64,000 nt of DNA, from assembly GCA_963710495.1 (NCBI GenBank), contig CAVQAI010000009.1, positions 310,001 through 374,000 on the forward strand. Direction: 5' to 3'. Source of the DNA: Bog-756 sp963710495 (GTDB taxonomy: Bacteria; Actinomycetota; Acidimicrobiia; Acidimicrobiales; RAAP-2). Both the position numbers and the translations under genes were made by a program. The notes beneath the pieces are model-generated. The model did no database searches. It had not been told where the DNA came from and saw only the letters and a program-made list of their open reading frames with translations. Position 1 is the stretch's first letter, and each line of letters begins with the position of its first letter. Of the stretch, positions 25,237 through 33,391 are shown piece by piece.

Positions 25237-26440
25237 ATCCCGATCGCTCACGGGGCAGGCCGAGGCCCTGCTCGGCAACGATGTTCCGATTGATGTTGCC
25301 CGTGCCACCGGCGATCGACACCGACGGCGATGCGACGAAGTTGGTGGTCCAGTACCCGTCGAGCCCGGCGGTGCCGAGCAGGTCGACGGCCACCTCGGCA
25401 AGCTCCTGGGTGGCGTGCGCCCACATGAGCTTGGTCAGGCTGCCCATCGCCGGCGTCGGTTGGCCACCTCGCCCGATCGCCTCGAGTTCTCGCGAGGCCA
25501 TCCACCGCAAGCATGAGATCGAGGCATAGAGACGGACGAGGCGATCACGGGTGATCGGCGTCGGCTCGATCCCGCGCCGACGGGCGGCCTCCAGAAGCTC
25601 GTCGAAGCGATTGGACAGACTGAGATGGAGCTTGGCCACGCCGGCCCGTTCGTGGCTGAGCGTGGTCAGCGCTACCCGCCAACCCTCGTTGCGCGGACCG
25701 AGGAGGCCGGAGACCGGAACCCGCACGTCGGTGAAGAACAATTCCGAAAACGAGGTCTCGCCGGTCATCGTCCGGAGCGGCCGGGCTTCCACGCCTTCCG
25801 AGCGCATGTCGACCAGCAGGCAGCTAATCCCTTTGTGTTTTGGTGCGCTCGGGTCGGTTCGCACGTACAGCTGGCACCAGTCGGCGAATTGCCCCAGGCT
25901 GTTCCAGGTCTTCTGGCCGTTGATCACGAACGCGTCGCCCTCCGATTGTGCGCTGGCCCGGAGCGAGGCCAAGTCGGAGCCAGCATCGGGCTCGGACATC
26001 CCCTGGCACCAGATCTCCTCGCCGCGGAGCATCGGCCCGAGGAACCGTTTCTTCTGCTGGGGCGTCCCGAATGCCATGATCGACGGGGCGATGTTGGCCA
26101 CGCCGATGACGTTGACCGGTCCGGGTGCCCCATGGGCGGCCATCACCTCGTGGTAAGCGAGTTGGTCCTCGACCGAGGCATCCCTCCCCCCGTATTCGGC
26201 CGGCCACGCGATGGCGGCCCAACCGGCGTCAGCCAGGTCCCGGTTCCAGGCCCGCAGGATCTCGAGGGACCCGCCGTGGCGCGCGCCGGCTTGACCGGCG
26301 GCCACGATCTCCGGGGTCAGATGGTCCCGTAGCCAGTCGCTCAGCTCCTCGCGCAGGCCCGACGCAGCCGGCAGCACCTGGGCCTCAGCCTTCGATGGGG
26401 ACTCCTCGACGGCCAGGGCTACTCCCCCGTCAGCGCCCAC
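25235..26440 (-). CDS. Acyl-CoA dehydrogenase (alpha-type chain)
   Basis: 401-residue flavoprotein oxidising an acyl-CoA at C2-C3. FAD/substrate motifs are WCQGMSEPDAGSDLASLRA and INGQKTWNSLGQFADW. The helix-G glutamate of TTLSHERAG is the likely base, as in isovaleryl-CoA-type enzymes. The C-terminal FAD motif is SIAGGTGNINRNIVAEQ, where the usual GGTSEIQRN has changed to GGTGNINRN. No beta-type partner adjoins it, so it may be homotetrameric or pair with a distant chain. Start GTG 26440; gaps of 107 bp to the ferredoxin and 73 bp to the SDR allow one operon. Confidence 0.92.
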   Translation of the reverse strand: MGADGGVALAVEESPSKAEAQVLPAASGLREELSDWLRDHLTPEIVAAGQAGARHGGSLEILRAWNRDLADAGWAAIAWPAEYGGRDASVEDQLAYHEVMAAHGAPGPVNVIGVANIAPSIMAFGTPQQKKRFLGPMLRGEEIWCQGMSEPDAGSDLASLRASAQSEGDAFVINGQKTWNSLGQFADWCQLYVRTDPSAPKHKGISCLLVDMRSEGVEARPLRTMTGETSFSELFFTDVRVPVSGLLGPRNEGWRVALTTLSHERAGVAKLHLSLSNRFDELLEAARRRGIEPTPITRDRLVRLYASISCLRWMASRELEAIGRGGQPTPAMGSLTKLMWAHATQELAEVAVDLLGTAGLDGYWTTNFVASPSVSIAGGTGNINRNIVAEQGLGLPRERSG

Positions 26441-26547
26441 GACGCCCCCTGACGACCGTCCGACAACCGGCTGCCGTTGTGCACGAGAGGCGAGGCTAGC
26501 CCTTCCCCCGCGACAGCGACAATCCCGTTTTCACCCGGTCGCCACGC

Positions 26548-26739
26548 TCAGGGCTGGAGGCTGATAGCCCGCTCGGGGCAATTTGCCTCGGCCGTCCGGG
26601 CCTGCTCCTCGAGCCCGGGCCCGACCACGGGGTCGATGACAGTGCCATAGCCTCGATCGTCGCAATCGAAGACATCCGGCGCCAGCGAATAGCACCGGCC
26701 GTGCCCCGTACAACGCTCCGTGTCGATCTCGACCCGCAT
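26548..26739 (-). CDS. [3Fe-4S] ferredoxin (P450 partner type)
   Basis: 63-residue ferredoxin. Cluster ligands are Cys10, Cys16 and Cys54 in C-T-G-H-G-R-C and NCPERAI; His13 occupies the position of the missing fourth cysteine, giving a 3Fe-4S cluster as in mycobacterial and streptomycete P450 ferredoxins. Likely electron donor to one of the three P450s or another oxygenase here. ATG 26739 has TAGAGT six bases upstream and no ribosome site, so the transcript is probably leaderless. Confidence 0.9.
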   Translation of the reverse strand: MRVEIDTERCTGHGRCYSLAPDVFDCDDRGYGTVIDPVVGPGLEEQARTAEANCPERAISLQP

Positions 26740-26745
26740 GGGCCC

Positions 26746-26751
26746 ACTCTA
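26746..26751 (-). promoter_or_regulatory. -10 box, leaderless promoter for ferredoxin
   Basis: TAGAGT on the minus strand, six bases before the ferredoxin ATG. Confidence 0.45.
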
Positions 26752-26765
26752 CCGGGAGGGTTTGC

Positions 26766-26850
26766 CTCGACCAGAAACAGCGACTCGCCCAGAAGGCACG
26801 GACTCCGACAGAAGGCATCGACTCCACCAGAAGGGATCGACTCGACCGGG
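26766..26850. repeat. 19 bp array, 4-5 copies
   Basis: Plus-strand units CTCGACCAGAAACAGCGA, CTCGCCCAGAAGGCACGGA, CTCCGACAGAAGGCATCGA, CTCCACCAGAAGGGATCGA, then CTCGACCGGGG. It fills the gap between the ferredoxin start and the TetR gene end, both on the minus strand. Confidence 0.85.
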
Positions 26851-26922
26851 GCTCGTCAACCGGTTCAACGACCGAATGCAACGCAGCGCGCCGCCCCGGC
26901 ATGGAGACCCGAACCGGTCCCT

Positions 26923-27558
26923 TCACACGTCAGGGTTGACGCCGAGGGCGGGAAGGCAGAAGCGGAGCACGTGGGATCGGGCCCGGTCCCGGTCCATGGC
27001 CCGCCGGGCCCGAGCAGGAGGACCGGCCACGCTCCAAACGAGATCGAAGATCGAATAGGCATCCGGAAAGGGATCCGTGTCCGGGAACGAGCCATCGGCC
27101 GAACCACGCCGAATCGCCTGCAGCAGGGGGGAGACCAGCCGGTCCTGCAGAGCAGCTTCTTCGGCGTCGTACCCCACCGCCTGGCGGGCCACTGCGTTGA
27201 ACATGACGAGCCGCTGGATCCGCCGTCGGTCATAAGCGATGGCCAGCATCTCGTCGATCCACACCCGCACCGCCTCGACTTCGGTCGGTGCGCCACCCAC
27301 CCGCTTCGTCACCAGCTCGACGTCGGGGTCGGACGCGGTGCGGAACATGGCCAGAAGGAGATCGTCCTTGGACTGGAACTGGCGGTAGAAGGCACGGGTC
27401 GAGAGCCCGGCGTGGTCCAGGATGTCCTGCACGCTGGCCCCCTGGAACCCGTTCCGACGCATCACCTTCAAGGCTGCGTCCATGAGCTGGCTTCGCTCGG
27501 CCTGCGACTCGGGAGTCAGCCGGGTGGGGAAGGCCGCATCGTCGGTTACCGCGGGCAC
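26923..27558 (-). CDS. TetR/AcrR family transcriptional regulator
   Basis: 211-residue TetR-type regulator. The DNA-binding domain is RSQLMDAALKVMRRNGFQG, ASVQDILDHAGLSTRAFYRQ and FQSKDDLLLAMF (about 22-72). The C-terminal domain has MLAIAYDRRRIQRLVMFNAV and a basic end. Start GTG 27558 has TATCCT six bases upstream, so probably leaderless. Its targets may include the downstream ferredoxin/acyl-CoA dehydrogenase/SDR/CoA-transferase group or the upstream Rieske operon; no clear palindrome identifies an operator. Confidence 0.9.
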   Translation of the reverse strand: MPAVTDDAAFPTRLTPESQAERSQLMDAALKVMRRNGFQGASVQDILDHAGLSTRAFYRQFQSKDDLLLAMFRTASDPDVELVTKRVGGAPTEVEAVRVWIDEMLAIAYDRRRIQRLVMFNAVARQAVGYDAEEAALQDRLVSPLLQAIRRGSADGSFPDTDPFPDAYSIFDLVWSVAGPPARARRAMDRDRARSHVLRFCLPALGVNPDV

Positions 27559-27564
27559 CCGAAG

Positions 27565-27570
27565 AGGATA
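27565..27570 (-). promoter_or_regulatory. -10 box, leaderless promoter for tetR-2
   Basis: TATCCT on the minus strand six bases before GTG 27558. Confidence 0.4.
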
Positions 27571-27630
27571 TCGGTGGGCCGGCGTTCGGTCCGGCGAGGG
27601 GTGGCGACCCCTCTGCGACCCCCTGACCTA

Positions 27631-27687
27631 GCCGAACAGACCTTCTGGCTCAGCTGAACAGAACCCTTCTCGCTCAGCCGAACAGAT
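27631..27687. repeat. 22-24 bp array overlapping the Rieske gene stop
   Basis: Copies starting GCCGAACAGACCTTCTGGCT (27631), GCTGAACAGAACCCTTCTCG (27653) and GCCGAACAGATAGCC (27677). The third copy encodes the last residues of the Rieske oxygenase; the TGA lies in the second. Confidence 0.8.
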
Positions 27688-29071
27688 AGCCGTCCATGGC
27701 CCGGTGGTAGTTCCAGATCGTCATCTCCTGAGCCGTGTTGAGCCGGTGGCCGTCAAAGGCCGGTGAGTGCAGGCCCGAGGTCACCTCTGACATGTTCGAG
27801 AAGTCCTGGCTCAGGACCTGCCCCATGTCGCCGTCGCGCCAATCGGCAAAGCGCTGGGGTGCAGCCGTCTCCAGCCCGCCGGCCGGAGGGAGCTCGAGCC
27901 CTTGGACGTCGAAGATGCACGTGTCGGGATCCATCCCGTTGGGACGGGCCCGATAGGTCAGGCAACAGCCCATGTCGATGAGGAAGACCGTGTTCGGGAA
28001 CAGATGCCAGTCGTACATGGCCCCCTTCAGCTGCTCACCGGTCACGTCCGGGTAGTCGATGCCGGCGGCCCGGGCGTGGTCGCGGCGGAGGCGCTGGTAG
28101 ATGGCGTTGCCCATCGGGCCGTCGGCGCCGTCGGTGGTCACCAACTCGGTGGCAGCGGTCAGGTCCGTCTTGAGATAGAGGGCGCGTAGCTCTCGCAGCG
28201 AGTACTCGACGTTGTGCCGGATGGCCGACGGATCCGAGCGGTAGCTGCCCCGGAGCTTGGTGGCGTCCCCATCGGGCCCGTAGCGGAACAGGTCGGCGTG
28301 GCGGGAGTGCAGCCGGAAGAGCTCGTTGAAGGTGGCGCCGTAAGCTTCGCACTCGGCGATGGTCGGGGGCGTCGCCCGCTTGTCCGGTCGCAGTAGCTGC
28401 GGGTGGGTCCCCGGAACGTGCCAGCTCTCGATGAACGCATCCAGAGCGGTCTTCCAGTTGGCCGGGAGGATGATCGACTTGTACCAGGCGATGCGCATGT
28501 CCTCGAGCTTGAAGCCCTCGAGGCGGGTCGGGATGGGGTCGAGGAATGCCTCGAGGGGCTCGGCCTCCCCGCTCATGTCGACGAACACCCATCCGCCCCA
28601 GGTCGCCACCCGGCATTCGGGCAGGCAGAGCTCCTCGGCCGGCCGGGGATCGAAGTTGGCCGCGTCGGCCTGGAACTTGATCGTGCCATCCAGGTTCCAG
28701 CGCCAGGCGTGGAACGGGCAACGGAACTCGCCGATCCGGCCCTGCCCGTGCACGATGCGCGTCCCCCGGTGCCGGCAGGCGTTGAAGTAGGACTTGAGAC
28801 CGTCTTCGGTCCGGACCACCACGATCGACTGACCGCCGATCTCGAAGTCGACGTACTGTCCGACCTGCTCGACCTCGTCGGCCCGGCACACGTTGAGCCA
28901 GGTCCGCGGGAACAGGTGCTCGAGCTCGAGCTGGAGGAAGTCGCGGTCGATATAGCGGCCCTTGGGGACGAAGGCGGGGCCCAGGCGCCACCGGTCAGGC
29001 ACCTCAGGGCCGTCCGGCCGTGCGGGGAGGCGCGGCGCCACGGTGCCCGTATCCGTTCCGGCGTCAATCAT
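27674..29071 (-). CDS. Rieske [2Fe-2S] ring-hydroxylating oxygenase, large subunit
   Basis: 465-residue oxygenase alpha subunit. The Rieske cluster ligands are C99/H101 and C118/H121 (ACRHRGTRIVHG and FRCPFHAWRW). The catalytic non-heme iron is bound by H218 and H223 in FIESWHVPGTHPQ, with D211 as the likely electron-bridging residue. No small subunit or reductase adjoins it, so electrons must come from elsewhere in the genome. Its start overlaps the end of the alpha/beta-hydrolase-fold gene, which in turn overlaps the flavin dehydrogenase, giving a tight operon; together they suggest oxidation of a ring system. Confidence 0.93.
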   Translation of the reverse strand: MIDAGTDTGTVAPRLPARPDGPEVPDRWRLGPAFVPKGRYIDRDFLQLELEHLFPRTWLNVCRADEVEQVGQYVDFEIGGQSIVVVRTEDGLKSYFNACRHRGTRIVHGQGRIGEFRCPFHAWRWNLDGTIKFQADAANFDPRPAEELCLPECRVATWGGWVFVDMSGEAEPLEAFLDPIPTRLEGFKLEDMRIAWYKSIILPANWKTALDAFIESWHVPGTHPQLLRPDKRATPPTIAECEAYGATFNELFRLHSRHADLFRYGPDGDATKLRGSYRSDPSAIRHNVEYSLRELRALYLKTDLTAATELVTTDGADGPMGNAIYQRLRRDHARAAGIDYPDVTGEQLKGAMYDWHLFPNTVFLIDMGCCLTYRARPNGMDPDTCIFDVQGLELPPAGGLETAAPQRFADWRDGDMGQVLSQDFSNMSEVTSGLHSPAFDGHRLNTAQEMTIWNYHRAMDGYLFG

Positions 29072-29672
29072 CGCCCAGCCACCTCCCGATCCGCTCGGCC
29101 ATCGCCTTGTCCCGGTCCTCGTCGGCGCCCCCGGGCCAGTGCCACCCAGTGGCCTCGATGCCGCAGCCGGCCAACGTGCCTTCCGCGGTGACGTCTTCCT
29201 CGACGGTACTCATCAGCAGCACCGGCGGGCGGGTGGCCGGGGTCAGCAGGCGGGCCGGGAGTGCCTCCACGTGGGTGGGCGCCGTATCGATGGCCACCAC
29301 GGAGTTGACCCGGTCGACCCGGAGCAACCCGGCGCCGAGCGCCACCACGGCTCCCTGCCCCCAGCCGATGAGTGCCGTTTCGTCGAGGTCGAGGTCGTCG
29401 AGCAGGTCGCCCACCTGGACCACCGCCCGGGCCAAGGAGAGCGGATCGGGGCCGGCGAACCCGGGGACCGTCCGATACCAGCAGATGCCGGCGAGTTCCA
29501 TCCCGCTGGCGGTGAAGCCATAATCGCCGAAGGGCGCCACCACCCGACCCACCGCGCCACAGGCCTCGGCCAGCCCGGCGACCCAATCGACCGAGGTCGC
29601 GCCCCGATCGTGAAGGACGACGGAAGGCCGCCCCGAGGCGGCGGCCGGCAGGTCCCGGTAGGTGAGCCTCAT
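29064..29672 (-). CDS. Alpha/beta-hydrolase-fold protein lacking the nucleophile
   Basis: 202-residue alpha/beta-hydrolase-fold protein from ATG 29672 (overlapping the upstream TGA). The fold is recognisable: LHDRGATSVDW as the HGxxG-like loop, DLLDDLDLDETALIGWGQGA leading to the nucleophile elbow, and a C-terminal strand/helix ending ERIGRWLGDD. The elbow reads G-W-G-Q-G, with glycine at residue 105 where serine should be, so hydrolysis by the usual mechanism is not expected. It may be a binding or assembly partner for the flavin dehydrogenase or Rieske oxygenase, or use another mechanism. Confidence 0.75.
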   Translation of the reverse strand: MRLTYRDLPAAASGRPSVVLHDRGATSVDWVAGLAEACGAVGRVVAPFGDYGFTASGMELAGICWYRTVPGFAGPDPLSLARAVVQVGDLLDDLDLDETALIGWGQGAVVALGAGLLRVDRVNSVVAIDTAPTHVEALPARLLTPATRPPVLLMSTVEEDVTAEGTLAGCGIEATGWHWPGGADEDRDKAMAERIGRWLGDD

Positions 29673-31396
29673 CGCCCCGTCCCGGTGGCGACCGCCCGGC
29701 GCCCGGCGTGGGTCCCGGCGAGGAACCCGAAGACCATCCCCGGGCCGATGGTCGCACCGCCGCCCGGATAACCCTCGCCGAACACGCAGTCGACGCAATT
29801 GCCGGCGCCGTAGAGACCCTCGATGGGACCGGCGCCTCCGAGAACCCGGCCCTCACCGGTGGTACGGGGCCCGCTGTTGGTGTCGAACGTGGTGCCCACC
29901 ACGGCGATGGCGTGCAACTCCCCTCCCGTGTCGAGCGGGTGCATGAGCGCATTGGGCAACCGGTGGTCGGAGGCCGCCGGTCCGTGGAAGGCGAACTCGA
30001 CCGCCTTGGAGCCCCGGCCGAACTCGTCGTCCCGCCCGGCCTCGGCCATGGCGTTGAACTTGGCCAGGGTGGCCGCCAGAGCGTTCTCGAACCCGGGGTC
30101 GAGTGTGACCGGCGCGATCCCCGCCGGCATGGCCGCCCGGGTCCGGTGTTCGAGGCGGTCGGCCAGGGCCCGGGAGAGCCCAGCCACACCGGTACCGCTC
30201 ACCACGTGGTCGGCGACCGCCCCCGGTGGCGGGATCGGATAGCGACCGCCGAAGCGCTCGGCCGTCCGGTGGTCGTACAGCATGAACATCACCCGGTTGA
30301 CGTACTCGTCGCCTTGGTAGATGTGGTGCACCCGACCACGCGACTCGTACTCACGCTTCTCGTCGACGGCCCGGACACCGAACCGGTTGACGAGCACCAT
30401 CCCGTCTCCGGGAACGGCCCAGATGTCGAGCACCGTGCTGGCGTAGTCGTCCAGCGCCTCCAACACCTGTTGGTTCCACCAACCGCTGTGCATACGGCCG
30501 AACTGGGCGCCGGCCCCGGTGGCCATGTCCACCAGGTCGCCGGTGTTGGACGGGATTCCCGAACCGCCGGCGATGGGACCGCGCAAGAACCGCTCGCGCA
30601 GCTCGGGCTCGTGGGCGAAGCCACCAGATCCGAACACCACCCCGCCCCGGGCCAGGATGGTGCGGGATGTCGAGCCGTCGTCGACCACCGCACCGGCGAC
30701 CTCGGGGCCGTCCGTCACCAGGTCGACCACCCGGTGGCAGAGGCGGATCTCCGAGCCCCGGGCGGCGGCGAAGTCGGCCAGCTGGTGGACGAGCTCCCCG
30801 CCGTTGCCGGCGCGGCCGTCGGGCAGCAGCGGCTGGATCCCCCGCCCCCGCACCGCCCGATTCTCGGGGAACTCGTAGTAGTCGGGGAACATCTGCCCAT
30901 CCCAGGCCATCCACGGTGCCTCCATGCGAACCGCGCCCACCCCGGCCAACTTGTCCATCACCTCGGTACCCCGGTCGTAGTAGGTCTCGAGGAGAGCGAA
31001 GTCCTCCGGGGGTACGCCGAGGCAGGGCGCTTCGGGGTCGTAGGCGGCCGGGTAGCCGACCCGGGCCATATAGGCCAGCGCGTCGGGACGGGGGTCCTCC
31101 ACCCCGGCCGCCCGCATCATCGAGTTGTCGTAGATGTGGGCGACGCCACCCGAGGAGGCAGTCGTCCCGCCGGGCACCGGGGCCTTCTCGCATACCACCA
31201 CCGAGGCTCCGGTGGACAGGGCGCCGGCCGCCGCCGACAGGGCGGCGGCACCGCTTCCCACCACGACGACGTCACATTCCTCCGGGGGGACCGTGGGGGC
31301 GGCGGCGGGCGACCGAGCGACACCGGGCCGGTGCGGGAGTCCGGCCAATTCGGCAACCCGCACACCGAGGTTCGTCCGGCCCGCTCCATCGCCCAT
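29669..31396 (-). CDS. FAD-dependent dehydrogenase, 3-ketosteroid-delta1-dehydrogenase/fumarate-reductase family
   Basis: 575-residue flavoprotein. The FAD site is DVVVVGSGAAALSAAAGALS (about 42-61) with EKAPVPGGTTASSGG and, at the C-terminus, LYGAGNCVDCVFGEGYPGGG. The architecture (FAD domain with inserted catalytic domain) matches KstD-like and fumarate-reductase-like dehydrogenases that desaturate ring ketones. Catalytic tyrosines cannot be assigned without alignment. First gene of the operon with the alpha/beta protein and Rieske oxygenase; GGAGG lies 11 bases before the ATG and the promoter overlaps that of the divergent SnoaL-like gene. Confidence 0.9.
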   Translation of the reverse strand: MGDGAGRTNLGVRVAELAGLPHRPGVARSPAAAPTVPPEECDVVVVGSGAAALSAAAGALSTGASVVVCEKAPVPGGTTASSGGVAHIYDNSMMRAAGVEDPRPDALAYMARVGYPAAYDPEAPCLGVPPEDFALLETYYDRGTEVMDKLAGVGAVRMEAPWMAWDGQMFPDYYEFPENRAVRGRGIQPLLPDGRAGNGGELVHQLADFAAARGSEIRLCHRVVDLVTDGPEVAGAVVDDGSTSRTILARGGVVFGSGGFAHEPELRERFLRGPIAGGSGIPSNTGDLVDMATGAGAQFGRMHSGWWNQQVLEALDDYASTVLDIWAVPGDGMVLVNRFGVRAVDEKREYESRGRVHHIYQGDEYVNRVMFMLYDHRTAERFGGRYPIPPPGAVADHVVSGTGVAGLSRALADRLEHRTRAAMPAGIAPVTLDPGFENALAATLAKFNAMAEAGRDDEFGRGSKAVEFAFHGPAASDHRLPNALMHPLDTGGELHAIAVVGTTFDTNSGPRTTGEGRVLGGAGPIEGLYGAGNCVDCVFGEGYPGGGATIGPGMVFGFLAGTHAGRRAVATGTGR

Positions 31397-31430
31397 TCGT
31401 CGACGCCCTCCTGCTGCATGTCACCGGCTT

Positions 31431-31452
31431 CCCCACCGGTGGGGTTACGCTA
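31431..31452. promoter_or_regulatory. Divergent promoter with overlapping -10s and a 14 bp palindrome
   Basis: TACGCTA (31446-31452) reads TACGCT on the plus strand (SnoaL-like gene) and TAGCGT on the minus strand (flavin dehydrogenase operon). Next to it CCCCACCGGTGGGG (31431-31444) is a perfect 14 bp palindrome at the expected minus-strand transcript start, a good operator candidate. Confidence 0.5.
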
Positions 31453-31480
31453 CCAGCGCCGGAACGACCGACGGAGGGCC

Positions 31481-31876
31481 ATGCCGCTCAGCGCAGAGGA
31501 CCAACTCGCCATCCGGGACCTGGCCGCGCGCTACAACCACGCCATCGACGGAGGTGACGGCGCGACCTATGCGGACACCTTCGTCGACGATGGCGTGCTC
31601 GACGCCGGGGAGCTCTGCGTCGAAGGTCGAACTGCGCTCGAGCAGTTCGGATCCTCCTTCGCCGGAACGGTCCGGGCGCCGCGTCACATTGCCACCAGCC
31701 TCATCATCGACGGTGATGACGACCACGCCGAGCTGCGGGCCTACGTGCAGATGTTCGCCATGGTGGGTGAACCACCCCGCCACGAGGTGACCGCATCGGG
31801 CACCTACCTCGACGCGCTGGTCAAGGTGGATGGGGCCTGGCGATTCGTCCGGCGCACCTTCACCATCGACGGGTAG
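31481..31876 (+). CDS. SnoaL-like / NTF2-fold protein
   Basis: 131-residue cone-shaped alpha+beta-barrel protein of the nuclear transport factor 2 superfamily, which includes ketosteroid isomerases and polyketide cyclases. It opens EDQLAIRDLAARYNHAIDGG and has DTFVDDGVLDAG, APRHIATSLIIDGDDDHAEL and VKVDGAWRFVRRTFTIDG, the usual secondary-structure order. ATG 31481 has ACGGAGGG directly upstream. It is divergent from the flavin dehydrogenase operon and shares its promoter region, so an isomerase or hydratase step in the same pathway is plausible. Confidence 0.85.
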   Translation: MPLSAEDQLAIRDLAARYNHAIDGGDGATYADTFVDDGVLDAGELCVEGRTALEQFGSSFAGTVRAPRHIATSLIIDGDDDHAELRAYVQMFAMVGEPPRHEVTASGTYLDALVKVDGAWRFVRRTFTIDG

Positions 31877-31981
31877 CCCCACTCAACCGCCCCGAAGCCC
31901 CGGCTCATGCCATGCGGGCTGAGGCGCTCAACTCGGAGACCCCGCCGGCGGGCGTCCTGGTCATTCCTCTGAGGGTGCCCG

Positions 31982-32839
31982 TCATTCCGAAGACGGGCCA
32001 TCCCCTGCCTTGGCCTGGTCGTCGGCGACCTGGCGGGGTAGCCGCCTGCCCCGCTCCCTCATGAACTGCTGGACGTCGCTCGCCGAGCTGGCGATGGAGG
32101 TGAAGTCGGCGGTGGTCTGCAGGTGGACCCGCATGCCCATGGTCTCCCAGGCTCGCTTGATCCCGGCCTTCACCGTGAGGATGGTGGTCAGCGGCATGCG
32201 GGCGATGGTGGTGGCAATGTCCTCGACGGTGGCCTCCAGGTCGGCCCCCGGCACGACCCGGTTGACCAGCCCCCACTCGTGCGCCTCCTCGGCCGACAGG
32301 GTGGGCGAGAGGTAGAGGTACTCGTAGGCCCGTTTCCAGTTCATGAGCACCCAGGGCTCCACGAGGGTCTGCGCGCCGGGTAGGCCGAAGCCCTGGGGAA
32401 GGGGCATCTGAAAGTAGGCGTCATCCGAGGCGATGGTCAGGTCGGTGAGGTACCCGTAGATGGTCCCGCCCCCCAAGCAGTAGCCGTGCACTTGGGCGAT
32501 GGTGGCCTTGGAGAACTCCCACAGGTTGAGCGGGGGCCAGACGAAGAGGTCGTAGTTGTGCTTCTTCCAAGTGCGTTCGGGGGTCGGACCGGTCGTCGGG
32601 TACACCTTCTTCATCTCGTCGGGACTGACGATGGCGTGCCCGGCGCAGAAGCCTTTGCCGTTGCCCTTGACGATGACCACCTTCACGTCCTCGTCTCGGT
32701 CGGCCCACTTGAGGGCGTCCTCGAAGTCCCACACCTGCTGGGCGGTCTGGATATTCGCTTTCTCGGGCGTATTGAGGACGATCCGGGCGATCGGCCCGTC
32801 CTTCTCGTAGATGATCGTCTCCAGATCGGTCGTTTCCAC
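31982..32839 (-). CDS. Enoyl-CoA hydratase/isomerase family protein
   Basis: 285-residue crotonase from GTG 32839, fixed by GAAGGAG five bases upstream. ARIVLNTPEKANIQTAQQVW, GFCAGHAIVSPDEMKK (first oxyanion loop) and AQVHGYCLGGGTIYGYLTDL (second) define the family. It is closely related in pattern to the crotonase at 41263 (same length between loops, same AQVHG motif), suggesting duplication. The roughly 210 bp leader array upstream separates it from the lipoyl/E1 operon, so it may be independently expressed. Confidence 0.92.
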   Translation of the reverse strand: METTDLETIIYEKDGPIARIVLNTPEKANIQTAQQVWDFEDALKWADRDEDVKVVIVKGNGKGFCAGHAIVSPDEMKKVYPTTGPTPERTWKKHNYDLFVWPPLNLWEFSKATIAQVHGYCLGGGTIYGYLTDLTIASDDAYFQMPLPQGFGLPGAQTLVEPWVLMNWKRAYEYLYLSPTLSAEEAHEWGLVNRVVPGADLEATVEDIATTIARMPLTTILTVKAGIKRAWETMGMRVHLQTTADFTSIASSASDVQQFMRERGRRLPRQVADDQAKAGDGPSSE

Positions 32840-32849
32840 GCGTTCTCCT

Positions 32850-33058
32850 TCTTCTGTCTGGTTGCTCTGTTGTTTCGCTGTGTTGCGCTCTCTGTTTGCG
32901 CTGTCTGGTTGCTCTGTCTGGTTGCGCTGTCCGATTGTTCTGTCTGGCTGTTTGGCCGGCAGGTTTGCACTGGCCGGCGGATTGCGCAGTCCTGTGGGTT
33001 GTGCCATCCGGCGGGTTGCGTAGTCCGGTGGGTTGCTCTCCGGCGGGTTGCGCTGTCG
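32850..33058. repeat. 13-17 bp drifting leader array, 12 or more copies
   Basis: On the sense (minus) strand the leader of the crotonase gene is built of CCCGCCGGACTGCGCAA-type 17-mers distally and CCAGACAGAGCAA-type 13-mers proximally, e.g. TCGGACAGCGCAA, CCAGACAGAGCAA, CCAGACAGCGCAA, and finally CCAGACAGAAGAAGGAG, where the last unit becomes the Shine-Dalgarno. The 294 bp between the lipoyl gene and the crotonase contains little else. Confidence 0.88.
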
Positions 33059-33133
33059 GGCCGCCGGTGCTGTCCGGCCCGGCGGCGCAGTCGGCGCTCT
33101 CGAGCCCCGGATGTTCGGTTCGGTCGGCCCCCC

Positions 33134-33382
33134 TCAGTGTCCGTCGATGTAGCCGACGTCCTCGCCGACCGGGTAGACCTGCCCGACTTGGCCGGTCACG
33201 TGGACCACACCGGTGGCGGGGCACTCCACGTCGAGCTCGACCTTCTCGGTCTCGAGGCGGTAGAGCACCTCACCTTCGCTGACCCGGTCGCCCTCGGCCA
33301 CCACCCACTCCACGATCGTCCCCTCGGTCATGGCCACGCCGGCCTGGGGGATCCGGATCGGAATGCGCTGGTCGTCGACCAT
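33134..33382 (-). CDS. Free-standing lipoyl (biotinyl-lipoyl) carrier protein
   Basis: 82-residue lipoyl domain: VAMTEGTIVEWVVAEGDRVS, then the swinging-arm hairpin LETEKVELDV with Lys47 as the modified residue, and GVVHVTGQVGQVYPVGEDVG. It normally forms the N-terminus of an E2 acyltransferase, but here it is complete in itself. It directly follows E1 beta (10 base gap), so it is the expected acceptor of the acyl group made by that E1. Biotin instead of lipoate cannot be excluded, but the MKM biotin motif is absent. Confidence 0.88.
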   Translation of the reverse strand: MVDDQRIPIRIPQAGVAMTEGTIVEWVVAEGDRVSEGEVLYRLETEKVELDVECPATGVVHVTGQVGQVYPVGEDVGYIDGH

Positions 33383-33391
33383 GGTGCCGGC

